Assembly: GCF_023195755.1 (NCBI RefSeq)
Contig: NZ_CP096203.1
Location: forward strand, 2,728,001 to 2,792,000
Reading direction: 5' to 3'
Origin: Chryseobacterium nepalense
Lineage (GTDB): Bacteria; Bacteroidota; Bacteroidia; Flavobacteriales; Weeksellaceae
DNA length: 64,000 nt
In this document: in pieces, positions 9,167-17,541 of the stretch
How positions within the stretch are numbered: position 1 is the stretch's first letter
How the letters are laid out: each line of letters begins with the position of its first letter
Position numbers and translations under genes: made by a program
Notes under the pieces: generated by a model
The model's input: only the letters and a program-made list of their open reading frames with translations
Told to the model about the DNA's origin: nothing
Database searches by the model: none

Positions 9167-10392
9167 AATGGGCAGAAGGAATAGATAAATTAGGTCTCGG
9201 TCTGTATTTTCTGCTTTGTGCTTTTGCCATTGCAAATATTTACAGTGTAGATCAGAAATTAGGAGAAAAACAATTGATTTTCTTTGGTATTTCACTTTTT
9301 GTAGGGCTGGTAATTTTCGTGGGAAGAAGTAAGTTCTTTGAAAATATGTCAGGGATTATTTATATTGGTGGCGTCTTGTTACTGATTGGGTTATTTCCTT
9401 TCGGTAAAGAGATTCTCGGACAGAAAAACTGGTACAAGTTCGGTAGTTTTACGATGCAGCCTGTGGAGTTTGCCAAAATCGGGACCGCATTAATGCTTGC
9501 CAATTATGTTTCCGGTCCTGAATTTAATTTAAAGAATAAAAAATCATTTTGGACTACATTAGCTATTATCGGGATTCCTGCAGTGGTGGTTCTGGCTATT
9601 CCTGATGTGGGTTCCATGTTGGTTTTTATCGCATTTTTCATTGCATTATACAGGGAAGGACTTAGCGGATTATTATTTGGAGTAGGATTTCTTTTTGCTG
9701 CAGTTTTCCTCATTTCCCTGGCTGTTAATCCTATTTGGGTTGCCCTTGCCATTGTTTTGATCGTAGGAGGGTGGATTGCCATGAATTACTACAAAATGTC
9801 ATGGAACATTATTTCCATTTCGGGAATTGTAGGATCGGTTGTTTTACTTTGCGGACTGGCCTTCGGTTCGCCATATATTTTAGAAAAACTTCCAAAGCAC
9901 CAGAGAGAAAGAATTGAAGTACTCTATAAAGGTGAAAAAGCGTTCAGAGATACATCGGGATACAATTTGCTGTATTCAAAAACAGCGATCGGATCTGGCG
10001 GACTGTGGGGGAAAGGATATCGTGAAGGTTCTGTTACCCAGGGTAAATTCGTTCCCGAACAGGAAACCGATTATATTTTCTGCACCGTTGGCGAAGAATG
10101 GGGCTTTGCAGGAAGTGCATTGTTGATCCTTTGCTACATGGTTTACATTGGAAGAATCTATTATCTGGCAGAACAACAGAAATCGGGGTTTAACCGTGTT
10201 TTTGGATACTGCTTTGCTTCGATCCTTTTAATGCACTTTACTATTAATTTAGGCATGGTTATGGGCTTGTTTCCGACGGTTGGGATTCCTTTGCCTTATT
10301 TCAGTTATGGAGGAAGTTCTCTGCTTGCCTTTTCGATGATGACCTTTATTTTCTTTAAATTAAATTATTCGGATAAGAATAGCTTGGTATAA
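9163..10392 (+). CDS. rodA: Peptidoglycan glycosyltransferase RodA
   Basis: RodA is the SEDS-family glycosyltransferase that polymerises lipid II for side-wall growth. The 409-residue protein has about ten membrane segments, the periplasmic loop with LPKHQRERI, FVPEQETDYIF and GEEWGF, and the C-terminal GIPLPYFSYGGSSLL signature of SEDS proteins. The pairing with PBP2 in this operon separates it from the divisome FtsW. No further gene is in the operon, as the next gene starts 72 bp later after a region without a hairpin. Confidence 0.96.
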   Translation: MKWAEGIDKLGLGLYFLLCAFAIANIYSVDQKLGEKQLIFFGISLFVGLVIFVGRSKFFENMSGIIYIGGVLLLIGLFPFGKEILGQKNWYKFGSFTMQPVEFAKIGTALMLANYVSGPEFNLKNKKSFWTTLAIIGIPAVVVLAIPDVGSMLVFIAFFIALYREGLSGLLFGVGFLFAAVFLISLAVNPIWVALAIVLIVGGWIAMNYYKMSWNIISISGIVGSVVLLCGLAFGSPYILEKLPKHQRERIEVLYKGEKAFRDTSGYNLLYSKTAIGSGGLWGKGYREGSVTQGKFVPEQETDYIFCTVGEEWGFAGSALLILCYMVYIGRIYYLAEQQKSGFNRVFGYCFASILLMHFTINLGMVMGLFPTVGIPLPYFSYGGSSLLAFSMMTFIFFKLNYSDKNSLV

Positions 10393-10464
10393 GCGGTAAG
10401 TCTCGAATAGTATCAAAATCTCTGCATCTCAGCAAGAGGTAATTTTTTAATTCAATCATAATCT

Positions 10465-11039
10465 ATGGAAGAAGTGTACATTTTAGATCAAACTTTCGAA
10501 AATGCAGATTTTTCACAAATTCAAAGAGGAGAATATGAACACTGTATCTTTCGGAATTGTAATCTTGAATATGCTGATCTTTCTGGTTTCAGTTTTAATA
10601 ACTGTGAATTTACAGGCTGTAATCTAAGCATGGCAAAACTCTGTAGAACCGCCTTCCGGGAAGTTATCTTTAAAGAATGTAAGATGTTCGGCCTTCATTT
10701 TAACGAATGCAATGAATTTGGAATGTCGTTTAGGTTTGACGGATGTTATTTAAATAATTCTGTTTTCTACAAACAAGCATTAAAAAGACATTATTTAAAG
10801 ATTCAAAATTGATTGAAGTCGATTTCTCTGATGCTGATCTCTCACTTGCAATATTTAATAACTGTGATCTGTCCGGCGCTGTATTTGACAATACAAATCT
10901 CGAAAAAGCTGATTTCAGAACATCGGTTAATTATTCCATTGATCCTTCCCAAAATAAGCTTAAAAAGGCAAGATTTTCACTTTCTCAAGTTCATGGACTA
11001 TTGCTTCAATTCAATATAGAAATTGATAAAAACGCATAG
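10465..11039 (+). pseudogene. Pentapeptide-repeat protein, frame interrupted by a one-base slip
   Basis: Two overlapping frames together encode one protein of about 191 residues. The first part (10465-10812) has repeats such as ADFSQI, CNLEYADLSG and CNLSMAKL; the second (about 10788-11039) continues with EVDFSDADLSLAIFNNCDLSG and a conserved end with QVHGLLLQFNIEID. Adding one A to the A5 run at 10782-10786 joins them through LKKTLFKDSKLIEVDFSD, which keeps the repeat phase. Pentapeptide-repeat proteins fold as a right-handed quadrilateral helix; some of this size protect gyrase (Qnr/MfpA type), but I cannot assign a role. The interruption may be decay, a sequencing error or frameshifting. 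Confidence 0.8.
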
Positions 11040-11134
11040 TTGTTTATATAAGTTTTTATTACATTTAATTTAAAGAAAAGCAATTTTCTTCCTTTAGGGG
11101 TGGATTTGCAAAGCAAAAAAGTTCAGCAATAAAA

Positions 11135-11159
11135 AAACCATCAAAAATTTTGATGGTTT
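11135..11159. terminator. Bidirectional terminator between convergent genes
   Basis: A perfect 12-bp inverted repeat AAACCATCAAAA/TTTTGATGGTTT separated by one base. It lies between the convergent pentapeptide-repeat and NlpC/P60 genes and has A- and T-rich flanks, so it can act on both strands. Confidence 0.8.
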
Positions 11160-11184
11160 CATTATTTAAATCAATTATTTAAAA

Positions 11185-11898
11185 TTAAAAATTTGTTCCG
11201 TTTGATGCGGGAGTTGTTGCTGCAAGATTGTTGATTGCTTCTCCGTTCTCATTGATTATTCTTTTTCCGAATCTGTACTTCGGACCCCAGTAAGAGTCGT
11301 TCAGTGAAGAAACCATTACTCCTTTTGAGGTGGCAGCGTGAATGAACTTCACTTCACCATCTTCCGATACACTTTCTACAATACCTACGTGAGAAATTCT
11401 TCTTCCGTGAGAAAAGAAAATCAGGTCTCCTTTCTGAAGATTTTCTTTTTCTACTTTTTCTCCCTCCTGAGACTGGGAAGCTGCTACTCTTGGTAAGCTA
11501 AGCCCTGCTGCTGCCCCGAAAACGGAAAGAACAAAAGCTGAGCAGTCTATCCCGTTTCTGGTCATCCCTCCGTATCGGTAAGGAGTTCCCAGGTAAGTCT
11601 GTGCTTCTGTTAAAATATTGTCGATGGTTTTATTGTGCATGATTGCTTTTGCAATCTCAGAATTTTTAATGGAATTTTTAGCATTTGCTAAAGAAGCTGC
11701 CTTTTCTGCAAGAAATGAATTAATCAGTTGTTGCTTGTCCTGCTCCATTTTGTGAGTGTCAATAGAAGCTAGTTTGGCATCTGTTTTGTATTCTTTAGCG
11801 TAAGTTGCTGGTTTTGATACTACATAATTTGTAACACATGATTGTAACGATACTGTAGAAACTAAAGCAACTAAATAAAACAAAACTCTTTTCTTCAT
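11185..11898 (-). CDS. NlpC/P60 (C40) cell-wall hydrolase lipoprotein
   Basis: A 237-residue lipoprotein: the signal peptide ends in the lipobox LQSC with Cys21 as the lipidated residue. Residues about 97-215 form an NlpC/P60 domain with catalytic Cys119 (NGIDCSAF), His170 (ISHVGIVE) and polar His187 (FIHAAT). Enzymes of this fold cut the D-Glu-diaminopimelate bond of peptide stems. The domain is preceded by a helical linker of 60 residues and followed by a short polar tail. It is monocistronic, with its own promoter element at 11948 and terminator at 11135. Confidence 0.92.
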   Translation of the reverse strand: MKKRVLFYLVALVSTVSLQSCVTNYVVSKPATYAKEYKTDAKLASIDTHKMEQDKQQLINSFLAEKAASLANAKNSIKNSEIAKAIMHNKTIDNILTEAQTYLGTPYRYGGMTRNGIDCSAFVLSVFGAAAGLSLPRVAASQSQEGEKVEKENLQKGDLIFFSHGRRISHVGIVESVSEDGEVKFIHAATSKGVMVSSLNDSYWGPKYRFGKRIINENGEAINNLAATTPASNGTNF

Positions 11899-11947
11899 AT
11901 ATATTTGATTACCGTGTTAAAGGAATAAGTATTTTTCAAAAGCAATA

Positions 11948-11955
11948 CAAAAATA
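11948..11955 (-). promoter_or_regulatory. -7 promoter element of the C40 peptidase gene
   Basis: Minus strand TATTTTTG, 49 bp upstream of the ATG. It fits TANNTTTG. Confidence 0.5.
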
Positions 11956-12048
11956 TGTATTCCCTACAAAAGAGCTTTGGTATGAATATTATCATGTTCT
12001 TTTTTTAACACATTTTAACATATTATTTAAGTATGTTAAAGAAAAATA

Positions 12049-12090
12049 AACCGCAACGGCCTATTTTGGGTATGTTAGCGGTTTTTTTTA
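12049..12090. terminator. Orphan hairpin with T-tract in a gene-free gap
   Basis: AACCGC-AAC pairs with GTT-A-GCGGTT (12049-12057 and 12074-12083), followed by eight T on the plus strand and T-rich sequence on the minus strand. The surrounding gap 11899-12323 has no plus-strand gene upstream for it to serve. The glnN gene already has its own terminator at 12272. It might end a small RNA; the rest of the gap shows nothing else. Confidence 0.5.
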
Positions 12091-12271
12091 TTAAGATTCT
12101 TTAACAAAATAAAAACATATATGCTTCAGAATCTGTGGTATCTGATGAATAACTCTAATTTTAAGAATTGGATCAATAGTATTTTTTAGAAGTATTTTTA
12201 AATAATATCCTGCTGAAATCCAGATTGTTGTTAATATTGAATTGGAATGCATTCCTAAAGTGTGATAAAAA

Positions 12272-12299
12272 AAACTCTCCGGGAAATACCGGAGAGTTT
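12272..12299 (-). terminator. Terminator of glnN
   Basis: A perfect 11-bp stem AAACTCTCCGG/CCGGAGAGTTT with loop GAAATA, followed on the minus strand by seven T. It lies 24 bp after the glnN stop. Confidence 0.9.
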
Positions 12300-12323
12300 A
12301 ACTAATATGGAACTTTACAGATG

Positions 12324-14519
12324 TTACTTTGTAAATAACATTTCTCTATATTTTGTCATTGGCCAAAGCTCATCATCCACCATCATTTCAAGAGCATCTG
12401 ATGCTTCTCTGATATCGTCGAATAGCGGCTTCACTTTATTGCAGTAATCTTCCGCCTGCTTTTGGCTTTCAGTAACTGCTTTAGCTTCTTCTCTTGCCTT
12501 GATAAGATCTTCAACACCTAATTTTATTTTAGATACATTCTCAGAAATACTTGTGATTAAGCTCATCTGTTCTTTGGCCAGAGATTTGAACTCATTATCT
12601 CCAAAGATTTCTTTAAGGCCTTTTACGTTTTCAATCAGTCTGTTCTGATAATTTAAAGCAGAAGGAATAATATGGTTTCTTGCGATGTCACTTAATACTC
12701 TTGCTTCAATATCAATAACCGTTGAATATTTTTCTAATTTGATTTCGTTTCTTGCTTCAACTTCTCTGTGAGTAAAAATTCCCAACTCTTCATAAAGCGA
12801 TAAAAACTTCTCATCCATTTCCTGTTTAAGAGCTTCAGGAGTGGTTTTTAAATTATTTAATCCTCTCTTTTCAGCTTCTTTTGCCCAGTCGTCAGAATAT
12901 CCGTCACCTTCAAACATGATGTTTTTACACTGCTTGATGTACTCTCTTAATACGTTGAAGATAGCTTCGTCTTTCTTAAGACCTTTTTCAATTAATGCAT
13001 CCACTTCTTTTTTGAAATCACGAAGCTGTTTTGCTGCGATGGTATTCATTACCGTCATAGATTCTGCGCAGTTTGCAGAAGATCCAACCGCTCTGATTTC
13101 GAATTTATTTCCTGTAAATGCAAAAGGAGAAGTTCTGTTTCTGTCGGTGTTATCCAACAAAATTTCAGGAATTTTTCCAACAACATTCAGTTTTAAATCT
13201 GTTTTTTCGTCCGGGGAAAGTTTTCCTTCCTTTACTTTTTCAAGCTCTTCCAGTACTCTGAAAAGCTGGCTTCCGATAAATACGGAGATAATTGCCGGTG
13301 GAGCTTCGTTGGCACCTAATCTGTGATCGTTGCTTGCTGAAGCTATACTTGCTCTTAAAAGGTCTGCATATTCATGAACCGCTTTGATGGTATTCACGAA
13401 GAATGTTAAGAACTGTAAGTTTTTCTTAGGGTTTTTTCCAGGGCTTAATAAGTTTTCACCGGTATCGGTTGCTAAAGACCAGTTATTGTGCTTTCCGCTT
13501 CCGTTTACGCCTGCGAATGGCTTTTCGTGGAATAAAATATGGAAATGGTGTCTGTGGGCAACTCTTGCCATTACATCCATCAATAAAGAATTGTGGTCAA
13601 CGGCAACGTTTACCTCTTCGAACATTGGTGCAAGCTCGAACTGGTTTGGTGCTACTTCATTATGTCTCGTTGTTACAGGGATTCCCAGTTTCATGCACTC
13701 CACTTCTAATTCCATCATGAAGTTCATTACTCTCGTAGGAATAGAACCGAAATAATGATCGTCCAATTGCTGTCCTTTTGCGGGAGAATGTCCTAATAAA
13801 GTTTTCCCGGTTAATACAAGATCCGGACGGGATTGGTATAATGCTGAATCTACAAGGAAATATTCCTGTTCCCAACCTAAAGTAGGCGTTACTTTGGTAA
13901 CGTTTTTGTCAAAATACTGCATTACATTGGTTGCAGCTTCATCCACAGAGTTAAGTGCTCTTAAAAGAGGCGCTTTATAATCTAAGGTCTCTCCGGTATA
14001 AGAGATGAAAATGGAAGGAATACATAAAGTTGTTCCCATGATGAATGCCGGAGATGTAGGATCCCATGCTGTGTATCCTCTCGCTTCAAAAGTGTTTCTG
14101 ATACCACCGTTCGGGAAAGAAGATGCATCCGGCTCCTGCTGGATCAATAAATTTCCGCTGAATCTTTCGATGGCTCTTCCGCCTTCAATCGGGGTGAAGA
14201 AAGAATCGTGTTTTTCAGCAGTGCTTCCTGTTAATGGCTGGAACCAGTGCGTGTAATGGGTTACGCCTTTGCTCATGGCCCAGTCTTTCATTGCTACAGC
14301 TACCTGGTCTGCAATGTGTCTCTGGATTTTAGTTCCTTTTTTTACTGCATCCATAATAGAATTGAATGCTTCTTTTGTTAAATATTCTCTCATTGTCTCT
14401 TCTGAGAAAACATTTTGGCAAAACAATTCGGATAGTTTTACAGGAACTTCTACAGAATTATCTCTTCTAAAGTCCTTAAATGGTAAAGTTTCTAACGCTT
14501 TGAATCTTAAAGTTGACAT
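12324..14519 (-). CDS. glnN: Type III glutamine synthetase (GSIII)
   Basis: A 731-residue enzyme that makes glutamine from glutamate, ammonia and ATP. The length, far above the 450-470 of GSI, and the order of motifs identify GSIII: an N-terminal GSIII-specific segment (RFSGN and GTTLCIPSIF), the glutamate-binding stretch GWEQEYFLVD near residue 215, AGVNGSGKHNNWSL with the ATP-binding NGSGKHNNW, NRTSPFAFTGNKFEIRAVG, and a helical C-terminal extension with VEDLIKAREE. GSIII is common in Bacteroidota and acts as a dodecamer. It is monocistronic, with a promoter element at 14542. Confidence 0.97.
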   Translation of the reverse strand: MSTLRFKALETLPFKDFRRDNSVEVPVKLSELFCQNVFSEETMREYLTKEAFNSIMDAVKKGTKIQRHIADQVAVAMKDWAMSKGVTHYTHWFQPLTGSTAEKHDSFFTPIEGGRAIERFSGNLLIQQEPDASSFPNGGIRNTFEARGYTAWDPTSPAFIMGTTLCIPSIFISYTGETLDYKAPLLRALNSVDEAATNVMQYFDKNVTKVTPTLGWEQEYFLVDSALYQSRPDLVLTGKTLLGHSPAKGQQLDDHYFGSIPTRVMNFMMELEVECMKLGIPVTTRHNEVAPNQFELAPMFEEVNVAVDHNSLLMDVMARVAHRHHFHILFHEKPFAGVNGSGKHNNWSLATDTGENLLSPGKNPKKNLQFLTFFVNTIKAVHEYADLLRASIASASNDHRLGANEAPPAIISVFIGSQLFRVLEELEKVKEGKLSPDEKTDLKLNVVGKIPEILLDNTDRNRTSPFAFTGNKFEIRAVGSSANCAESMTVMNTIAAKQLRDFKKEVDALIEKGLKKDEAIFNVLREYIKQCKNIMFEGDGYSDDWAKEAEKRGLNNLKTTPEALKQEMDEKFLSLYEELGIFTHREVEARNEIKLEKYSTVIDIEARVLSDIARNHIIPSALNYQNRLIENVKGLKEIFGDNEFKSLAKEQMSLITSISENVSKIKLGVEDLIKAREEAKAVTESQKQAEDYCNKVKPLFDDIREASDALEMMVDDELWPMTKYREMLFTK

Positions 14520-14541
14520 ATTAGGTTTGATTTTTACGATG

Positions 14542-14549
14542 CAAATTTA
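14542..14549 (-). promoter_or_regulatory. -7 promoter element of glnN
   Basis: Minus strand TAAATTTG, 22 bp before the glnN ATG, in the same CGTAAATTTGC context as the hemA promoter. Confidence 0.6.
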
Positions 14550-14827
14550 CGAAAAAAATAAATAAAAAATATTTTGACCCTAAAAAATTAAGGGGTAATT
14601 GTAAAATTAATGAAAATTTAAATGGGGATGTAAGCTTTAAGAGGGGTTTTGTTAAAGTAGAGTTATAAATAAAAGACCTAGTCTGTTTGTGAACTGCTGG
14701 CAACAACTCTATTATTAGATAAGTACAATTTATAAATTTATCCCATAAGCATTACTAAAAGTTTTCATTTATTTTATTAATTATGATTAAAGCGGAGGCT
14801 GAGGGACTCGAAGCCTCCGGTTTTTCT

Positions 14828-14919
14828 TAGCCCCGATTGCCGCGACATCCTTTTTTGTCTGCTTAGGTCTTAAAAATCGGAGGACAAAAAAGATACAGCA
14901 GAAAGCGGGAAAAAGCTCC
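14828..14919. repeat. Dispersed palindromic repeat, copy A
   Basis: Begins TAGCCCCGATTGC and ends GAAAGCGGGAAAAAGCTCC, with a variable centre containing paired CCTTTTTTGTC and GACAAAAAAG. The ends are shared with copy B at 32748 and, in reverse orientation and more loosely, copy C at 31763. It lies in the 565-bp gap between glnN and the next gene, which otherwise has no supported gene. Confidence 0.75.
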
Positions 14920-15061
14920 TGATTAACTTCTGAGATTTTAGAATGATAAGGTTTGAGTGTTTCGAATACTTTCGGGTTAAAATGCAAATAGATAGCATTC
15001 TTTTATATTATGTTAAGCCATTTATTAAAAGACACTTAAAATAATTTAGACGGAGATTTTG

Positions 15062-15069
15062 TATATTTG
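15062..15069 (+). promoter_or_regulatory. -7 promoter element deciding the start of the DUF6909-like gene
   Basis: TATATTTG matches TANNTTTG and ends 15 bp before the ATG at 15085. A TTG at 15067 that would lengthen the protein lies inside this element, so it cannot be the start of translation. Confidence 0.6.
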
Positions 15070-15084
15070 TGTGAAATTTATTTT

Positions 15085-16773
15085 ATGACAAATTCTAGAG
15101 CTAGAGAAACAACGGAAGCAATTGAAAGATTGTATATTTCTATGAGACACCTCTTTTACAGAGGTTTTTTTAAACCTGCCGGTGTTTCGGGGGAGACGAT
15201 CAGAAGTTTGTTAAAGACCATCAATCCGGAAATCTACGGAAGTATGAACGTGCCGAGTAAACTCGAACTGAACGGTTTGATGTATGTGCTGGACAGGCTT
15301 CCGGAAGGAATTGAAGAATGTGCTTTTATTCATCTTACTTCGGATGAAGGGTTTGATAAAGGAAGTTTCGAACCGATTGTTCCCAAAAAGAGAAGAAGAA
15401 ACTGCTACAGGATCGATGAACATCAGATGAATATCGAAGTGCTTTTGGGCCGTTCCGAGATCTATGATATTCTTACGCATTTAACTTTCTTATTTATAGA
15501 AGCGGATAAGGTAAGAAACCTGGCTTTCATTCAGGATGAAAACTGGAAGCCGACACGTGCTTTCAAAATCATTGAAGAAGTAGTAAAAGGAGAAAAGAAA
15601 TTCAGCAGAAAAGAAAAAGAAGTTGCGCTCATTCACCTGTCTTCTCTTATAGGACGGACTTTTGATGAAACTTTAAATGCTTATAATACTTTCGGTGAAG
15701 ATAATAATCCGGACCGTCTTTTCAAAATCATCTATAATCTCGCTAAAGTGAGTCTTGAGGATGCAAAACAAACCAGAGAGCGTGAAATCCATTTCAGTGC
15801 CATATTGAAAGAAAGAGTAGGGCATCATTATTTCGGTGAAAAGTGGGCTCAAAAAGTAAAAGAGGTTTTGTATGAAAACGATCTTCACATGCGTCCGCTC
15901 CATATTATTTCAGCCAATATGCATTCGGTGAAAAATATGCTGTATGCCAATGAAGCCCTCAAAAAGAAAGATCATAAGGTCGACTACAAACTTTACGGAG
16001 AAATTTCTGATAAAAAAGAGCTTCGCGACAAAGTTTCGAAATATGCGCTTGAACAAGGGATGATCTATATTAATGATAAGAGCGGAAGTAATATTGATGT
16101 TCAGATCATCGACCTCAGCAAAGCCGAACTTAAAAATACGCCGTTTCAGGATATTAAATTCGGAGGCGATGATGTGATCATGGTTTTTGATTATGCTTTC
16201 GGAGAGCAGGCTTTTGAAGTAATGGATGAGTTACTTAGACCTTTTGAGCATAAAGGCGAAGTCTATATGATGAAAGTAAAGTCCGTTTCCATTATGGGGA
16301 AAGCAGGAATTCTCGCCGGAGGTAAAGGAGATATCATGATCCCGACCTCACATATTTTTGAAGGAACAGCAGATAATTATCCATTTGAAAATGCCTTAAA
16401 AGCGGAAGATTTTAAAGATGATGAATTGCAGGCTTTTGAAGGACCAATGATTACCGTATTGGGAACTTCACTCCAAAACAGGGATATCCTTTCTTATTTT
16501 ATGAATACCTCGTGGAAAGCCATCGGACTTGAAATGGAAGGAGCACATTACCAGAAAGCTATTCAGGTGGCGTCTAAGATCAGGCATCATATTACACCGG
16601 ATCTTTTTGTGATGTATGCTTATTACGCTTCGGATAATCCGTTGGAAACAGGGAGTACGCTTTCTTCAGGCGGTTTAGGACTAACAGGAGTGAAGCCTAC
16701 TTATCTTATTACATTAAGAATATTAGAAAAGATTTTACAAAGCGGAAAAAAAGAAGTTTCTGTGAAAAAATAA
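15085..16773 (+). CDS. DUF6909-type protein with nucleosidase/phosphorylase-like C-terminus
   Basis: A 562-residue protein of a Bacteroidota family that I believe is DUF6909; no function is established. The N-terminal 300 residues are charged and mostly helical. The C-terminal third has a pattern seen in the purine nucleoside phosphorylase/AMP nucleosidase fold: AGILAGGKGDIMIP (Gly413-Asp416) resembles the glycine loop followed by GDIVIP, and GLEMEGAHY (Glu483-Gly486) resembles the base/ribose motif DMEGA. This suggests a nucleoside or nucleotide substrate but is inference from short motifs. I chose the ATG at 15085 because the promoter element overlaps the alternative TTG. It has its own terminator and stands alone. 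Confidence 0.7.
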   Translation: MTNSRARETTEAIERLYISMRHLFYRGFFKPAGVSGETIRSLLKTINPEIYGSMNVPSKLELNGLMYVLDRLPEGIEECAFIHLTSDEGFDKGSFEPIVPKKRRRNCYRIDEHQMNIEVLLGRSEIYDILTHLTFLFIEADKVRNLAFIQDENWKPTRAFKIIEEVVKGEKKFSRKEKEVALIHLSSLIGRTFDETLNAYNTFGEDNNPDRLFKIIYNLAKVSLEDAKQTREREIHFSAILKERVGHHYFGEKWAQKVKEVLYENDLHMRPLHIISANMHSVKNMLYANEALKKKDHKVDYKLYGEISDKKELRDKVSKYALEQGMIYINDKSGSNIDVQIIDLSKAELKNTPFQDIKFGGDDVIMVFDYAFGEQAFEVMDELLRPFEHKGEVYMMKVKSVSIMGKAGILAGGKGDIMIPTSHIFEGTADNYPFENALKAEDFKDDELQAFEGPMITVLGTSLQNRDILSYFMNTSWKAIGLEMEGAHYQKAIQVASKIRHHITPDLFVMYAYYASDNPLETGSTLSSGGLGLTGVKPTYLITLRILEKILQSGKKEVSVKK

Positions 16774-16790
16774 TTTTTATTATAGAATCT

Positions 16791-16829
16791 AAATCCCTCA
16801 AGGTTTCTAAAAACCTTGGGGGATTTTTT
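16791..16829 (+). terminator. Terminator after DUF6909-type gene
   Basis: AAATCCCTCAAGGTTT pairs imperfectly with AAACCTTGGGGGATTT around a CTA loop and is followed by T6. Confidence 0.85.
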
Positions 16830-16924
16830 ATTTACCACGAATTACAAAATTTTGTGCTTAAAATTGTGTTTTTTATTTGAGAAATTTGTGTTTAGAAAAC
16901 TTATCTTTAAAAAAATTAAAACAA

Positions 16925-17404
16925 ATGAGCTCAACATCACAAATAGCCAAAAGATTCCGTGAAGTGTTGCTGGATGGTTTATGGATTGCCAATACCAATT
17001 TTAAAGACCAGTTATCCAATGTAAATATGGAACAGGCTACCGCTAAAATAGGTTCTCTGAATACCATTGCCATGCTTACTTTTCATATTGATTATTATAT
17101 TGCCGGACTTATCCATGTTTTTGAAGGCGGAAATCTGGAAATCAGGGATCAGTACAGTTTTGATCTTCCTCCGGTAAAATCTGAAGAACAATGGGAAAGT
17201 CTGAAGAGCAAATTATGGAAAGATGCCGAAAAATTTGCAGTCTTGCTGGAGCAGATGCCCGATTCTAAAATGAATGAAGGATTCGTTGATGAAAAATACG
17301 GTACGTATCTCAGGAATATTGATGGAATGATTGAACATTGCTATTATCATTTAGGTCAGATTACTTTAATTAAAAAACTGCTTCAACAAAAAGAATCTGC
17401 ATAA
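16925..17404 (+). CDS. DinB-fold (DUF1572-like) putative metal-dependent protein
   Basis: With the ATG at 16925 the protein has 159 residues and starts MSSTSQIAKRFREVLLDG, the usual first helix of the DinB/YfiT four-helix bundle. A longer TTG frame from 16877 would add a Lys/Leu-rich stretch not seen in the family. Conserved histidines at LTFHIDYYIAG and HCYYHLGQI fit the three-histidine metal site. Members of this fold include bacillithiol transferases and damage-inducible proteins of unknown function. It has no Y-family polymerase activity despite the family name. A terminator follows at 17471. Confidence 0.8.
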   Translation: MSSTSQIAKRFREVLLDGLWIANTNFKDQLSNVNMEQATAKIGSLNTIAMLTFHIDYYIAGLIHVFEGGNLEIRDQYSFDLPPVKSEEQWESLKSKLWKDAEKFAVLLEQMPDSKMNEGFVDEKYGTYLRNIDGMIEHCYYHLGQITLIKKLLQQKESA

Positions 17405-17470
17405 TATGTAAATCAGCGGACAAAATTTAACAACTTAAATAATTTTAATCTAAACTTTATGAATAGAATA

Positions 17471-17503
17471 AAACCTCAACAATAATTACAATTTTTGAGG
17501 TTT
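17471..17503 (+). terminator. Terminator after DinB-fold gene
   Basis: AAACCTCAA (17471-17479) pairs with TTGAGGTTT (17495-17503), followed by TTATTTAAAT. Confidence 0.75.
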
Positions 17504-17541
17504 TTATTTAAATACATATCTTTAGAAAATAAAAAATTTAA

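Noticed and set aside
10465..11039. Qnr quinolone-resistance gene
   Set aside because: Size and repeats are similar, but nothing specific to Qnr is visible and the frame is interrupted.
12841..13755. Long plus-strand frames of 161 and 123 residues
   Set aside because: They are antisense to the intact glnN and show no family motifs.
14787..14987. 66-residue minus-strand frame between glnN and the DUF6909-type gene
   Set aside because: It runs through palindromic repeat copy A and has no recognisable protein features.
15067..15084. TTG start of the DUF6909-type gene
   Set aside because: The codon lies inside the TATATTTG promoter element.
16877..16924. TTG start of the DinB-fold gene adding 16 residues
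   Set aside because: The added stretch is Lys/Leu-rich and not part of the DinB fold; the ATG at 16925 gives the normal first helix.
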